A stretch of 29,568 nt of DNA, from positions 1 through 29,568 of the forward strand of contig CAYMWP010000046.1 in assembly GCA_964393895.1 (NCBI GenBank), given 5' to 3'. Source of the DNA: B4-G1 sp964393895 (GTDB lineage: Bacteria; Chloroflexota; Anaerolineae; B4-G1). Positions 22,849-29,520 of this stretch are shown here, one piece after another. Positions within the stretch are counted from its first letter, which is position 1. Each line of letters starts with the position of its first letter. The notes under the pieces were generated by a model, which searched no databases, was not told the origin of the DNA, and worked only from the letters and a program-made list of their open reading frames with translations. Both the position numbers and the translations under genes were made by a program.

Positions 22849-23147
22849 TCGGCGACCTCCCGCAATATGTCGTTCAGCTCACCCGCCTTGATGTAGCCGA
22901 CCACCTCGATCTCTTGACCGCTCACTCCCTCCACCTCGGCCACCGCCTGGCGGATGGAGAGAGCCAGCGATATGGCAATGGGACAGAGAGGGGAGGATGG
23001 GCGGAATTTGTAGCTCACTCGCCCCTCTCCATCCACCGTCAGTTCCTCGATCAACCTCATCCGCACCACGTCCACCCCCGTCTCGGGGTCTATGACGTTA
23101 GAGAGACGGGCCAGTATCTCCTCGCGTAAAGCAACTGGTTCCTTCAT
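22845..23147 (-). CDS. MIP18/DUF59 family metal-sulfur cluster assembly factor
   Basis: The product has 100 residues and one DUF59 domain: EEILARLSNVIDPETGVDVV at the N terminus and SSPLCPIAISLALSIRQAV in the middle, with one Cys where the family often has its reactive cysteine. Relatives (SufT, PaaD, MIP18) help load Fe-S clusters into target proteins. The gene overlaps both neighbours by four bases (ATGA), sitting between a ferredoxin-containing ATPase and a radical SAM protein. That context supports Fe-S cluster delivery. Its client could be the radical SAM enzyme. Confidence 0.85.
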   Translation of the reverse strand: MKEPVALREEILARLSNVIDPETGVDVVRMRLIEELTVDGEGRVSYKFRPSSPLCPIAISLALSIRQAVAEVEGVSGQEIEVVGYIKAGELNDILREVAE

Positions 23148-24064
23148 ATTTCCCTCCCGGATCGCTCCTCAGAAAACAGGTGATCCCTGATCCGCGCCCA
23201 GATTCCTCTCAGCGCGTCCGCCACTTGGTCGTCCTCATAGTCCGTCACCGGTCGCCCCTGGACCATCGCCTCGGTCACTACGGTATCGTAGGGAATCCGT
23301 CCCACCACCCCCACCCCACGCTCCGCACAGAAAGCAGCGATCTCGTCGGCGCGGGCCTGGTTCAGGTCCGCCTTGTTGATCGCCACCAGCGACTCCACGC
23401 CAAAGTGATCGGTGGTGCCCAGGACGCGCTCCAAATCGTGCGCGCCAGAGACGGTCGGCTCGACCACGTGGAGCGCCATATCCGCGCCAGCGCTGGCAGA
23501 GATGACGGGACAGCCGATCCCCGGCGGGCCATCCACCAGCAGCAGCTCTGCCCCGCTGTCCAGCGCCCGCAGCCGGCCCTGTTGCTTGACCAGTGTGACC
23601 AGTTTGCCCGAGTTCTCCTGCCCGGCAAAGAGATGGGCATGGAAGAGCGGGCCAAAGCGGGTATCGGAGCGGAACCAGCGGCCGGCCAGTTGCTCCTCCA
23701 TACGAATGGCATCGTCCGGGCACTGATAGTAACAGGCGGCGCAGCCCTCGCAGGCCAGCGGATCCACCCGGTAGGCGTAGGTGAACGGGGTGTCGGAGGG
23801 ACGCAGCACTGCGTCGAACCGGCAGACCCCGTAGCAAGCGCCACAGGCAGTGCACGCCTCCGAGTCAATGATCGCCACCTGCCCGCCCATAAAATCGTGC
23901 TCCTCCTGCTTGGCCGGGTCGAGCACCAGTTCCAGATTGGATGCGTCCACGTCGGCGTCGGCCAGGACGACGGGTAATTCCTGAGAGGCCAGGTGGGCCA
24001 GCGCCGCCGCGACGGTCGTCTTGCCGGTGCCTCCCTTGCCGCTGAGAATCACGAGTTGTTTCAT
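23144..24064 (-). CDS. MinD-type P-loop ATPase with inserted ferredoxin (copy 1)
   Basis: The product has 306 residues. A deviant Walker A motif (GKGGTGKTT, 9-17) places it in the SIMIBI/MinD-Mrp class. An inserted dicluster ferredoxin occupies about 69-120, with Cys71/74/77/81 and Cys105/108/111/115. The rest completes the ATPase (LLVDGPPGIGCPV switch II). Proteins of this architecture (COG1149) occur in pairs and are linked to metal-cofactor assembly, including the ORP complex of Desulfovibrio. The ATG at 24064 follows GGAGG; the TTG one codon upstream is ignored. The stop overlaps the MIP18-type gene. A second member lies 600 bases upstream. Confidence 0.92.
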   Translation of the reverse strand: MKQLVILSGKGGTGKTTVAAALAHLASQELPVVLADADVDASNLELVLDPAKQEEHDFMGGQVAIIDSEACTACGACYGVCRFDAVLRPSDTPFTYAYRVDPLACEGCAACYYQCPDDAIRMEEQLAGRWFRSDTRFGPLFHAHLFAGQENSGKLVTLVKQQGRLRALDSGAELLLVDGPPGIGCPVISASAGADMALHVVEPTVSGAHDLERVLGTTDHFGVESLVAINKADLNQARADEIAAFCAERGVGVVGRIPYDTVVTEAMVQGRPVTDYEDDQVADALRGIWARIRDHLFSEERSGREI

Positions 24065-24092
24065 CAAAACCTCCTTGACAGCGAAATCAACT

Positions 24093-24160
24093 GGGTGTGT
24101 TTCAGATGAGTTGGGTAAGACCTCGGAGGTCTAAACAGCTACCAAGCTGAGCAGTTACCC
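24093..24160. repeat. Repeat-rich intergenic stretch with palindrome and MITE end
   Basis: Within 68 bases lie the 11-mer gggtgtgtttc (24093-24103), a perfect palindrome AGACCTC-G-GAGGTCT (24118-24132), and ctgagcagttaccc (24147-24160), which matches the ends of the MITE-like element at 11392-11548. The stretch separates the first ATPase gene from the small His-tailed gene. It is probably decayed mobile DNA. I see no clear promoter in it. Confidence 0.5.
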
Positions 24161-24225
24161 TTAAATTGAGAATTGCTGGAGGTGACCGCCGCCTCGACGA
24201 CAAGGGTCACGATCTCGCGTCCCTC

Positions 24226-24441
24226 TCATCCGTGATGATGTTCGTGCTCCAACGCGCCGCCCAGTTGCTCCAGCGCATCACCCAGCCGGGCGTTGGCCTC
24301 TTCCATCAGGCGAGCGGCCTCCAGGAGCGCATACTGCGCCGCGCCGGCCCGCTCCGCCCAGCCCCGGAACTCGGCAGCGTGCTCGCCATTGTGTTCTACC
24401 CAGTGGGGCAACAGCACCCGCAGCTTGTCAATCTCTTTCAT
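24226..24441 (-). CDS. 71-residue helical protein with His-rich tail
   Basis: The product has 71 residues, is predicted all-helical and has no cysteine. It reads KEIDKLRVLLPHWVEHNGEH at the start and ends in GGALEHEHHHG. The C-terminal His cluster and HNGEH block could bind a soft or borderline metal such as nickel or zinc. Its ATG overlaps the stop of the CooT-like gene (ATGA), so the two are made together. The pairing of a putative nickel protein with a His-tailed small protein suggests metal handling, which is inference. I do not recognise a named family with confidence. Confidence 0.8.
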   Translation of the reverse strand: MKEIDKLRVLLPHWVEHNGEHAAEFRGWAERAGAAQYALLEAARLMEEANARLGDALEQLGGALEHEHHHG

Positions 24442-24629
24442 TTTTCCACCTCTTCCAGGGGCTCTAACGACACCCGGTGCTTGACAAAATCAATGTGACG
24501 GATCCGGCCGGCTACGATCTTGGGTTCCTCGAAAAAAGCCGAGAGACGCACACCCCCCTCGACCGGCTCCAGGCCGGTCACTTCCTCCGCGACCATTTGG
24601 TCGCCCAGGTAAACTTTTGCCTGACACAT
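24438..24629 (-). CDS. CooT family nickel-binding protein
   Basis: The product has 63 residues and matches the small CooT fold: MCQAKVYLGD at the start with Cys2, then VEGGVRLSAFFEE, then GRIRHIDFVKHRVSLEPL. CooT of carbon monoxide dehydrogenase operons binds nickel through the N-terminal Met-Cys. The same residues are here, so nickel binding is plausible. No CODH or hydrogenase gene is in the window. A GGAGG site precedes the ATG. The gene lies 34 bases after the second ATPase and overlaps the His-tailed gene, so nickel may be linked to the ATPase pair. Confidence 0.82.
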   Translation of the reverse strand: MCQAKVYLGDQMVAEEVTGLEPVEGGVRLSAFFEEPKIVAGRIRHIDFVKHRVSLEPLEEVEK

Positions 24630-24663
24630 ACGATAACCTCCTTCACGGGGCCGATGTTTCCGA

Positions 24664-25587
24664 TCAACCCGCTGTCCTAAACTCGGCGATCCGCCACCAC
24701 AGTTCGATGAACTGCTCCTGATACTCTGGCAGCGTCTCCACCAGCGGCGTCCCCTCCGAGTACGCCTCGGCGATGCGCCGGTCGAGCGGGATGCGCATCA
24801 GGATGGGAATATCCTCGGCGGCGCAGTACTCGTCCACCCCTCTATCCCCCACACCGTCCCGGTTGACCACCACGCCGACGGGCAGGCCCAGCTCGTCGCG
24901 GGCCACCTCGACCGCCAGCCGCAGGTCGTGCAGGCCAAAAGGGGTCGGTTCCGTGACCATCAGTACGAAATCCGCGCCCCGCATTGCCTCGACGACGGGA
25001 CAGGCGGTGCCGGGCGGCGCATCCAGGATGACGGGCCGGTCGCCGGATTCCGGCGAGACGACCCACTGCTTCAATTGGTGGATGATGGGAACGGCCATCG
25101 GCTCGCCCACGTTCATCGTACCCTGGGCAAATTCGACCCCATCAGCCCGCCCCCGCTCGATACTGCCTATCACGTGCAACACCTCGTCAATCGCGCCAGT
25201 GGGACAATTGAGGGTGCAACTGCCGCAGCCGTGACAGAGTTCGGGAAAGACGAGCACCTTCTCTCCGACCACGGCAATGGCGTTGTATTGGCATACCTCG
25301 GCGCAGCGCCCGCAATAGATGCACTTTTCCGGGTTCACCTCTGGGACCATCAAACCCACCTCACGGCGCTCCTCGATAGTGGGGTTGAGAAAAAGAGCAG
25401 CGTTCGGTTCCTCAACATCGCAATCCAAGAACAACAGATTGGCAGGATGCGGCTTGGCGGACAAAGCCGTAACGGATTCTTTCCTGGCCGTCCAATCCTG
25501 CCGCTCCGCTGTCATACTCAGCGCCAGATTGACGGCGACGGTCGTCTTGCCCGTGCCGCCCTTGCCGCTTGCTACTGTAATGATCAT
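24664..25587 (-). CDS. MinD-type P-loop ATPase with inserted ferredoxin (copy 2)
   Basis: The product has 307 residues and the same architecture as the 23144-24064 product: deviant Walker A GKGGTGKTT (8-16), inserted dicluster ferredoxin with Cys89/92/95/99 and Cys118/121/124/128, and VILDAPPGTACPV as switch II. A distinctive extra stretch of about 20 residues (DWTARKESVTALSAKPHPAN) lies between the P-loop helix and LLFLDCDVEEPNAAL. The two copies are diverged and so are probably subunits of a heteromer, as in ORP-type ATPase pairs. The ATG overlaps the stop of the zf-HC2-like gene. Confidence 0.92.
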   Translation of the reverse strand: MIITVASGKGGTGKTTVAVNLALSMTAERQDWTARKESVTALSAKPHPANLLFLDCDVEEPNAALFLNPTIEERREVGLMVPEVNPEKCIYCGRCAEVCQYNAIAVVGEKVLVFPELCHGCGSCTLNCPTGAIDEVLHVIGSIERGRADGVEFAQGTMNVGEPMAVPIIHQLKQWVVSPESGDRPVILDAPPGTACPVVEAMRGADFVLMVTEPTPFGLHDLRLAVEVARDELGLPVGVVVNRDGVGDRGVDEYCAAEDIPILMRIPLDRRIAEAYSEGTPLVETLPEYQEQFIELWWRIAEFRTAG

Positions 25588-25826
25588 CTACCTGTTCCTT
25601 TTTGTTCTTCCCGGTAAATAGCCTCCAGGTGACGTAACGCCTCCTGATGCTCGATCTGGCAATCTGGACATCCTTGCAGATGTTCCACAACTGAGGGCAA
25701 GAGATCAGGGCCACCCAGAGTCAACAACTCGGAATAATACTCCAACACGGCGAAACATTCATCACAGGCCAGTTCCGATGGGTCTTGCAACAACAATTTC
25801 CATAATGGTTCCACCACACTCGACAC
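25584..25826 (-). CDS. Small zf-HC2-like zinc-binding protein
   Basis: The product has about 80 residues. It contains CDEC near the start and HLQGCPDC in the middle, the H-x3-C-x2-C pattern of anti-sigma-factor zinc-finger (zf-HC2) domains, and has a helical charged C terminus. No membrane segment is present, so a classical membrane anti-sigma factor is unlikely, and no sigma gene lies nearby. A GTG start at 25826 is chosen because GGGAGGT lies just before it and the frame further upstream runs through hairpins. The stop overlaps the ATG of the second ATPase. It may bind metal or regulate the ATPases. Confidence 0.72.
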   Translation of the reverse strand: MSSVVEPLWKLLLQDPSELACDECFAVLEYYSELLTLGGPDLLPSVVEHLQGCPDCQIEHQEALRHLEAIYREEQKGTGR

Positions 25827-25963
25827 TCGTGCACCTCCCGGCAAATGCCCATTGCGGTAAAAGTGACACGTCCGGAAAAAGCTGCTCCACGTGCGACTTT
25901 TGCCCTGATGCGTAAACCCCGCCCACCTGTCATTCCCCGAACATGGCTGCTCAGCCACCCGGC

Positions 25964-26063
25964 CTGGACTGTCAAACCAGTCCAGAGATTGCAACTTCCA
26001 ACGGTTCTCGGCCACACACTGTCCCCGAGCCTCCTCCCGCCGGATCTGGCGATCCGGCGGGAG
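25964..26063. repeat. Two strong hairpins in the gap before the ATPase operon
   Basis: CTGGACTG (25964-25971) pairs with CAGTCCAG (25978-25985) around a 6-base loop. Further on, CTCCCGCCGGATC (26034-26046) pairs with GATCCGGCGGGAG (26051-26063) as a perfect 13-bp stem with loop TGGC. Both lie between the zinc-ribbon gene (stop at 26086) and the zf-HC2-like gene. No T-run follows on the minus strand, so a Rho-independent terminator is not supported. Transcript stabilisation, a structured leader or REP-like repeats are the alternatives. Confidence 0.55.
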
Positions 26064-26085
26064 CGACCCAAGTTGCCCCCTCCCT

Positions 26086-26313
26086 TCACTCGCGCGTCAT
26101 CTGTGCGCCGCACTTGGGGCACTTTTTCTGGTAACAAGGTTGGCCGACCGTGTGCGGCTCCCGATGCCCACACTTGGGGCAGACGCAATCTCCGCCCGGC
26201 CCGGCGGCGAACCCGCCGCCCATCCGGCCCGGCCCGCGACCACCGCCGCGACCACCACCACGACCACGACCGCTGCCGCGCCCCGTGCCACTTCCACGAC
26301 CCATCTCACTCAC
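26086..26313 (-). CDS. Arg/Gly-rich zinc-ribbon protein
   Basis: The product has 75 residues. The first half is almost only Gly and Arg (GRGSGRGRGGGRGGGRGPGR) and probably unstructured. The second half is a zinc ribbon with CVCPKCGH and CYQKKCPKCGAQM, giving two CxxC knuckles. Such small proteins are frequent beside NifX/ORP-like and ferredoxin-ATPase genes, where their role is undefined. Its ATG overlaps the OsmC stop (ATGA). The ferredoxin at 28074-28550 also ends in an Arg/Gly tail, which may be a shared nucleic-acid or partner contact. Confidence 0.8.
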   Translation of the reverse strand: MSEMGRGSGTGRGSGRGRGGGRGGGRGPGRMGGGFAAGPGGDCVCPKCGHREPHTVGQPCYQKKCPKCGAQMTRE

Positions 26314-26741
26314 CTCCTCACTTGCAAACTGGACACCTTTCCTTTCTGACCCCTACTGAACTGAATGTTCATCTCTGGCGGCCGCCGGAGCGTGTTGACC
26401 AGCGTGGCGTGCTTTGCCACTCCGATCAGCCGTCTTTTCACCTCGTCGGGCGGCTCCGGCTCAACGCGGATCGTTACCTCCAACGCGCCTACGCGACGGG
26501 GACGCTCCAACTCCTCGTACTCTAGCTCTAGGCTCACCCGCTCGAACGGAATTTCGTGCAAGCGGCAAGAGTTGACCACAAATTCGAGCACACAAGCGCC
26601 GAACGCCGCCGCGAACATCTGCGGCGCGCTCATCGCCGCACCCGCGCCCCCATCCTCCGGCGCTGCATCCGCGACCAGGGTGTGGCCCTCGGCGGTCGCC
26701 AGGAAACGCATGCCGTCTACGTGCTGCACCGTCAGTCTCAT
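26310..26741 (-). CDS. OsmC family protein lacking the second catalytic cysteine
   Basis: The product has 143 residues. The OsmC fold is evident, with AAAFGACVLEFVVNSC at the central helix (Cys50, plus an extra Cys59). The second family cysteine, expected in the late helix, is replaced (KHATLVNTLRR, Thr at about 113). A classical two-cysteine peroxidase cycle is therefore unlikely unless Cys59 substitutes. It lies 24 bases downstream of a cupin gene, mirroring the cupin-OsmC pair at 75-836. Thiol or sulfur-carrier roles are possible; none is shown. Confidence 0.85.
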   Translation of the reverse strand: MRLTVQHVDGMRFLATAEGHTLVADAAPEDGGAGAAMSAPQMFAAAFGACVLEFVVNSCRLHEIPFERVSLELEYEELERPRRVGALEVTIRVEPEPPDEVKRRLIGVAKHATLVNTLRRPPEMNIQFSRGQKGKVSSLQVRR

Positions 26742-26765
26742 TCCGTTCCCTCCGAGAGCCAGGCT

Positions 26766-27110
26766 CTACAACAGGGCGGGCCAAAAGACGTCGTAGAGCA
26801 ACAGGTCATCGCTCACGTCAAAGATGCGGTGCTTTGTGCCCCGTGGGACGCGCACGCTCACGCCCGGCTCGAGCCAAAACTCCCCGCTCCCCTCCACCCA
26901 CATCCTGGCCTGCCCGGACAGGGGATAGAGAATGTCGTCCGAGTGCTCGTGGACGTGCTCCGGCACCTCCAGGCCACGACCGATCCGGACGAGCATACAG
27001 GTCACGTCCGTGTCCTGGGCCGCTCGAGAGACCAGTACTTTGATCCAGACGCCTTCCACCGTCGGATGCGGTTGCCACTCCAACTCCTCGACGTTTGTGA
27101 CATGTTTCAC
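26766..27110 (-). CDS. Cupin domain protein
   Basis: The product has 114 residues. Cupin motif 1 appears as VPEHVHEHSDDILYPLSGQ (two His, then Asp in place of the usual Glu) and motif 2 as VPRGTKHRIF. A metal site with three His is likely. A GTG start at 27110 is favoured because AAGGAG lies eight bases before it; the ATG at 27134 would overlap the ribosome binding site and the preceding stop. The gene sits between the MBL lipoprotein and the OsmC gene. It is the second cupin-OsmC pair of the window. Ligand unknown. Confidence 0.87.
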   Translation of the reverse strand: MKHVTNVEELEWQPHPTVEGVWIKVLVSRAAQDTDVTCMLVRIGRGLEVPEHVHEHSDDILYPLSGQARMWVEGSGEFWLEPGVSVRVPRGTKHRIFDVSDDLLLYDVFWPALL

Positions 27111-27123
27111 GTTGCCATCTCCT

Positions 27124-28062
27124 TTACTTCCCAATCTCCAACGTGCTTCCGACCCCGGCCCAGATGAACGCCTCTCCGTAGGCCTCCTCGAACAACTCGC
27201 GAGCTGCGTCGCCCGAACAGTGGCAGGGAGCCACTCTTTGCACGCCCAACTGTTGGAAATCCTCGACGATGGTCGCTATCTGCTGCCTGCTCGCGCTGCC
27301 CAGGTGAAAGCCGCCCATCACCAGGTACACCTCCCCGCCCACGCTCTCTTTGGCGCGGCGCACCATCTCCACGACGCCGGGGTGCGCGCAGCCGGTGAGA
27401 ACGACCAACGGATGTTGTTTATCCGCGCCGTCCGCAGTCTCTACCACCAGCGCCTGCTCGACGATGCCCGAACCGACCTCGCCGGTGGTGTGAACACCGG
27501 ACAATATCTCCAGCGGCGCGCTCACCTCCACCAACTCGGTGCGGGCGCGCACACTATCCTTGAACGAGGCCGGGAACGCAGCCGGCGCGTAGACCGTCGG
27601 CCTGGCCCCCGCGTCCAGCAACCCTGCCAGCCCGCCGGTATGGTCGCCGTGGGCGTGGGAGAGCACGACGACGTCTATCTCACGCGGATCGAGGCCCAAC
27701 TTGTCCATATTCCCCAAAAGCGTGAGGCCGTCGCCGCCGGTGTCGAAGAGCACCGTCGCCTCCCCTGTCTCCACCAGGCAAGCGAACCCCCAGGCGGCCC
27801 GCAGCGCCGGGTCATAGTCCCGCGCTCCCACGGGGGCGTTATTGTCGTAAACGATAGTGAACGTCACGCTCTTTACCTCCTCCGTGGGCGTCGGCTGCGG
27901 CGTGGCGCTGGGCAGCGGTGTAGATGTCGCCGTCGTTGCCGCCGCCGGTGCAGCCGTCGCCGCCGGTGGAAGCGAGGGAGTAGGAAGCGCAGTCTCCATC
28001 TGTGGCGCACACCCCGCCGCCAACAGGCTCCCCCCAACCATCGCCATCCACACTCGCCTCAT
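27124..28062 (-). CDS. Lipoprotein metallo-beta-lactamase-fold hydrolase
   Basis: The product has 312 residues. The signal peptide ends in the lipobox LLAAGC, with Cys18 the lipidated residue, followed by a 45-residue Thr/Pro/Ala linker. The MBL domain begins near 65, with the zinc motif HAHGDHTGG (136-144) and later ligands in TGCAHPGV, GGFHLG and PCHCSGD. This matches the DHPPS/MTH-type MBL subfamily (COG1237), whose relatives act on methanopterin precursors or phosphoesters. The surface location is unusual for that subfamily. It is preceded by the ferredoxin gene by 11 bases and is probably cotranscribed. Confidence 0.88.
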   Translation of the reverse strand: MRRVWMAMVGGSLLAAGCAPQMETALPTPSLPPAATAAPAAATTATSTPLPSATPQPTPTEEVKSVTFTIVYDNNAPVGARDYDPALRAAWGFACLVETGEATVLFDTGGDGLTLLGNMDKLGLDPREIDVVVLSHAHGDHTGGLAGLLDAGARPTVYAPAAFPASFKDSVRARTELVEVSAPLEILSGVHTTGEVGSGIVEQALVVETADGADKQHPLVVLTGCAHPGVVEMVRRAKESVGGEVYLVMGGFHLGSASRQQIATIVEDFQQLGVQRVAPCHCSGDAARELFEEAYGEAFIWAGVGSTLEIGK

Positions 28063-28073
28063 CGCGGCTCTCC

Positions 28074-28550
28074 TCAGCGTCCGCGCCTACCACGGCGCCG
28101 CCGCCCGCGCCCACGTCCACCCCCGCGCCCGCCTGTCGCCGGATACGAGTTGTTCGCAGCGGCGCCGCTCTGCCGTGGGGATACTGCCGCCGGCGCGGTG
28201 CGTTGCGTCAGCCAGCGGCCCACTGCCTCCGCCACCGCCCTGGCCGCCCGAGCCAACAGACCCACTCCGGTAGCGACGGCGACCGCTCCGGCAGTCTCCG
28301 CCAAAGGACTGGGTTGGTACACACTGGGGGCCGGTCGCTCCGGCGCGGGGACCAACTCGCCCTGAACCACAGGCTGGATGGCCCCTTCCGGGCAAGCCTC
28401 AATGCAGACCTCACACCCCTTACAGAGCGCCTCTGTGACGCGCGCCTTGCCGCCCACCAGGGCGATGGCGCCGGTGGGGCACTGCTCGACGCACGCGCCG
28501 CAGCCGGTGCAGCGTCCGGCATCGATCCATACGGTCTGTCCATTCGACAT
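28074..28550 (-). CDS. Dicluster ferredoxin with hydrophobic patch and Arg/Gly tail
   Basis: The product has 158 residues. Two [4Fe-4S] motifs occupy the first 60 residues: CTGCGACVEQCP (Cys14/17/20/24) and CKGCEVCIEACP (Cys43/46/49/53). A Pro-rich linker leads to an Ala/Val-rich helix (about 85-113, TAGAVAVATGVGLLARAA), then a basic Gly/Arg tail (GGRGRGRRRRGRRGR). The helix may be membrane-associated. The ATG at 28550 follows GGGAGGTG. The Arg/Gly tail matches that of the zinc-ribbon protein at 26086-26313. It could supply electrons to the cluster, but no partner is proven. Confidence 0.85.
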   Translation of the reverse strand: MSNGQTVWIDAGRCTGCGACVEQCPTGAIALVGGKARVTEALCKGCEVCIEACPEGAIQPVVQGELVPAPERPAPSVYQPSPLAETAGAVAVATGVGLLARAARAVAEAVGRWLTQRTAPAAVSPRQSGAAANNSYPATGGRGGGRGRGRRRRGRRGR

Positions 28551-28555
28551 TCCAT

Positions 28556-29263
28556 TCACCTCCCTGAACTCGCCAACATCACAGCTCGCCATTCGCCATC
28601 CACGTGCGACCTGTGGTCGCCTATCATTGCGATGAATCCGCCACAGGGCAGCTTCGACTGCGACTGCGGCCACCAACGCGGAAAGAGCGTGGTTTGCCAG
28701 GCGACGCGCACGTCATCCCCAGCGACCGAGCGCAGCAACCGCTCGAGCTCGCCCACGCTGTAGAAATGCGCGGCGTCGTAGACCGTCGGTCGAAAGAGAC
28801 CGGTCAGCCGGCGCTGCAAGCCGAGCACGCTCCGGCGGTTGAGCACACCCAAGAGCACTCCCTGTCGCGCCACCCGCAGCGCCTCCGCCAACGCCTCTCG
28901 TGGCCGCTCCAGGAACTCGAGCGTCGTGATGAACACCGTCAGGTCGAACGCGCCAGTGGCAAAGGCGAGTCTCTGGGCAGCACACCGTACCAGAGGGACG
29001 CCGCCCGATGCCTGCGCCTGCGCCAGCATAGCCGCCGAGAGATCCAGTCCCACTACCTCCAGCCCCCGGTCGCTCAACCAACGGGCAAAGTGACCGGTGC
29101 CGCACCCAACCTCCAGCACCCTCGAGGCGCGAGGGAGACCCTCCAGCAACCGGCGCAACGAGGCTTTCTCCAACTCGTCGGCCCGCCGTCCCTCTGGCGT
29201 CTCGTACCAGGCCTCGTAGCGAGCGGCAATCTCTCCGTCAAAGGCAAGCGCGTGAGTGCTCAC
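28556..29263 (-). CDS. Class I SAM-dependent methyltransferase
   Basis: The product has about 235 residues. The SAM loop is VLEVGCGTGHFARWL, followed by VVGLDLSAAMLAQAQ and the motif IV region FDLTVFITTLEFLERP. The C-terminal part (RPTVYDAAHFYSVGELERLL) is typical of small-molecule methyltransferases. The GTG at 29263 overlaps the stop of the thiamine-binding-type gene (GTGA) and follows GGAGGCGGA, which favours it over the far-upstream ATG at 29386 inside that gene. The substrate is unknown. Confidence 0.86.
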   Translation of the reverse strand: MSTHALAFDGEIAARYEAWYETPEGRRADELEKASLRRLLEGLPRASRVLEVGCGTGHFARWLSDRGLEVVGLDLSAAMLAQAQASGGVPLVRCAAQRLAFATGAFDLTVFITTLEFLERPREALAEALRVARQGVLLGVLNRRSVLGLQRRLTGLFRPTVYDAAHFYSVGELERLLRSVAGDDVRVAWQTTLFPRWWPQSQSKLPCGGFIAMIGDHRSHVDGEWRAVMLASSGR

Positions 29264-29520
29264 TCCGCCTCCGCAGGTTCGGGGCACGCATTGGAAAACG
29301 TGACGTTCATCACCACATCTCCGCACTCTGCGGCCCGGTGGAATGTCTCCTGCAAAGCGCCAAAAACCTCCTCCTCCTCGCCCCACACCAGGGTACTCAT
29401 CTCGCCGAGGCGCAAGTTCAACCCGCTCTGGCGAAGAACACGCAGCGCCTCGCGGATGGCCGGACCAAGCGATTCCTGCCGCAGCGGATAGAGGCTGACC
29501 TGTGCCGTTATCACGTTCAT
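29260..29520 (-). CDS. Thiamine-binding-type protein (MTH1187/YkoF family)
   Basis: The product has 86 residues and is a ferredoxin-like alpha/beta domain of the MTH1187/YkoF group: ITAQVSLYPLRQESLGPAI at the start, GLNLRLGEMSTLVWGEEEEV in the middle. Relatives bind thiamine or hydroxymethylpyrimidine, often as dimers. The ATG at 29520 has GAGG eight bases before it. This is the first gene of the minus-strand cluster inside the window; its promoter would lie near or beyond the right edge. The last 48 bases hold no gene that I can support. Confidence 0.85.
   Translation of the reverse strand: MNVITAQVSLYPLRQESLGPAIREALRVLRQSGLNLRLGEMSTLVWGEEEEVFGALQETFHRAAECGDVVMNVTFSNACPEPAEAE

Noticed and set aside
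26932..28365. Plus-strand open frame of 477 codons
   Set aside because: It runs antisense through the cupin, MBL and ferredoxin genes, all of which have clear domain motifs. Its translation has no recognisable domain.
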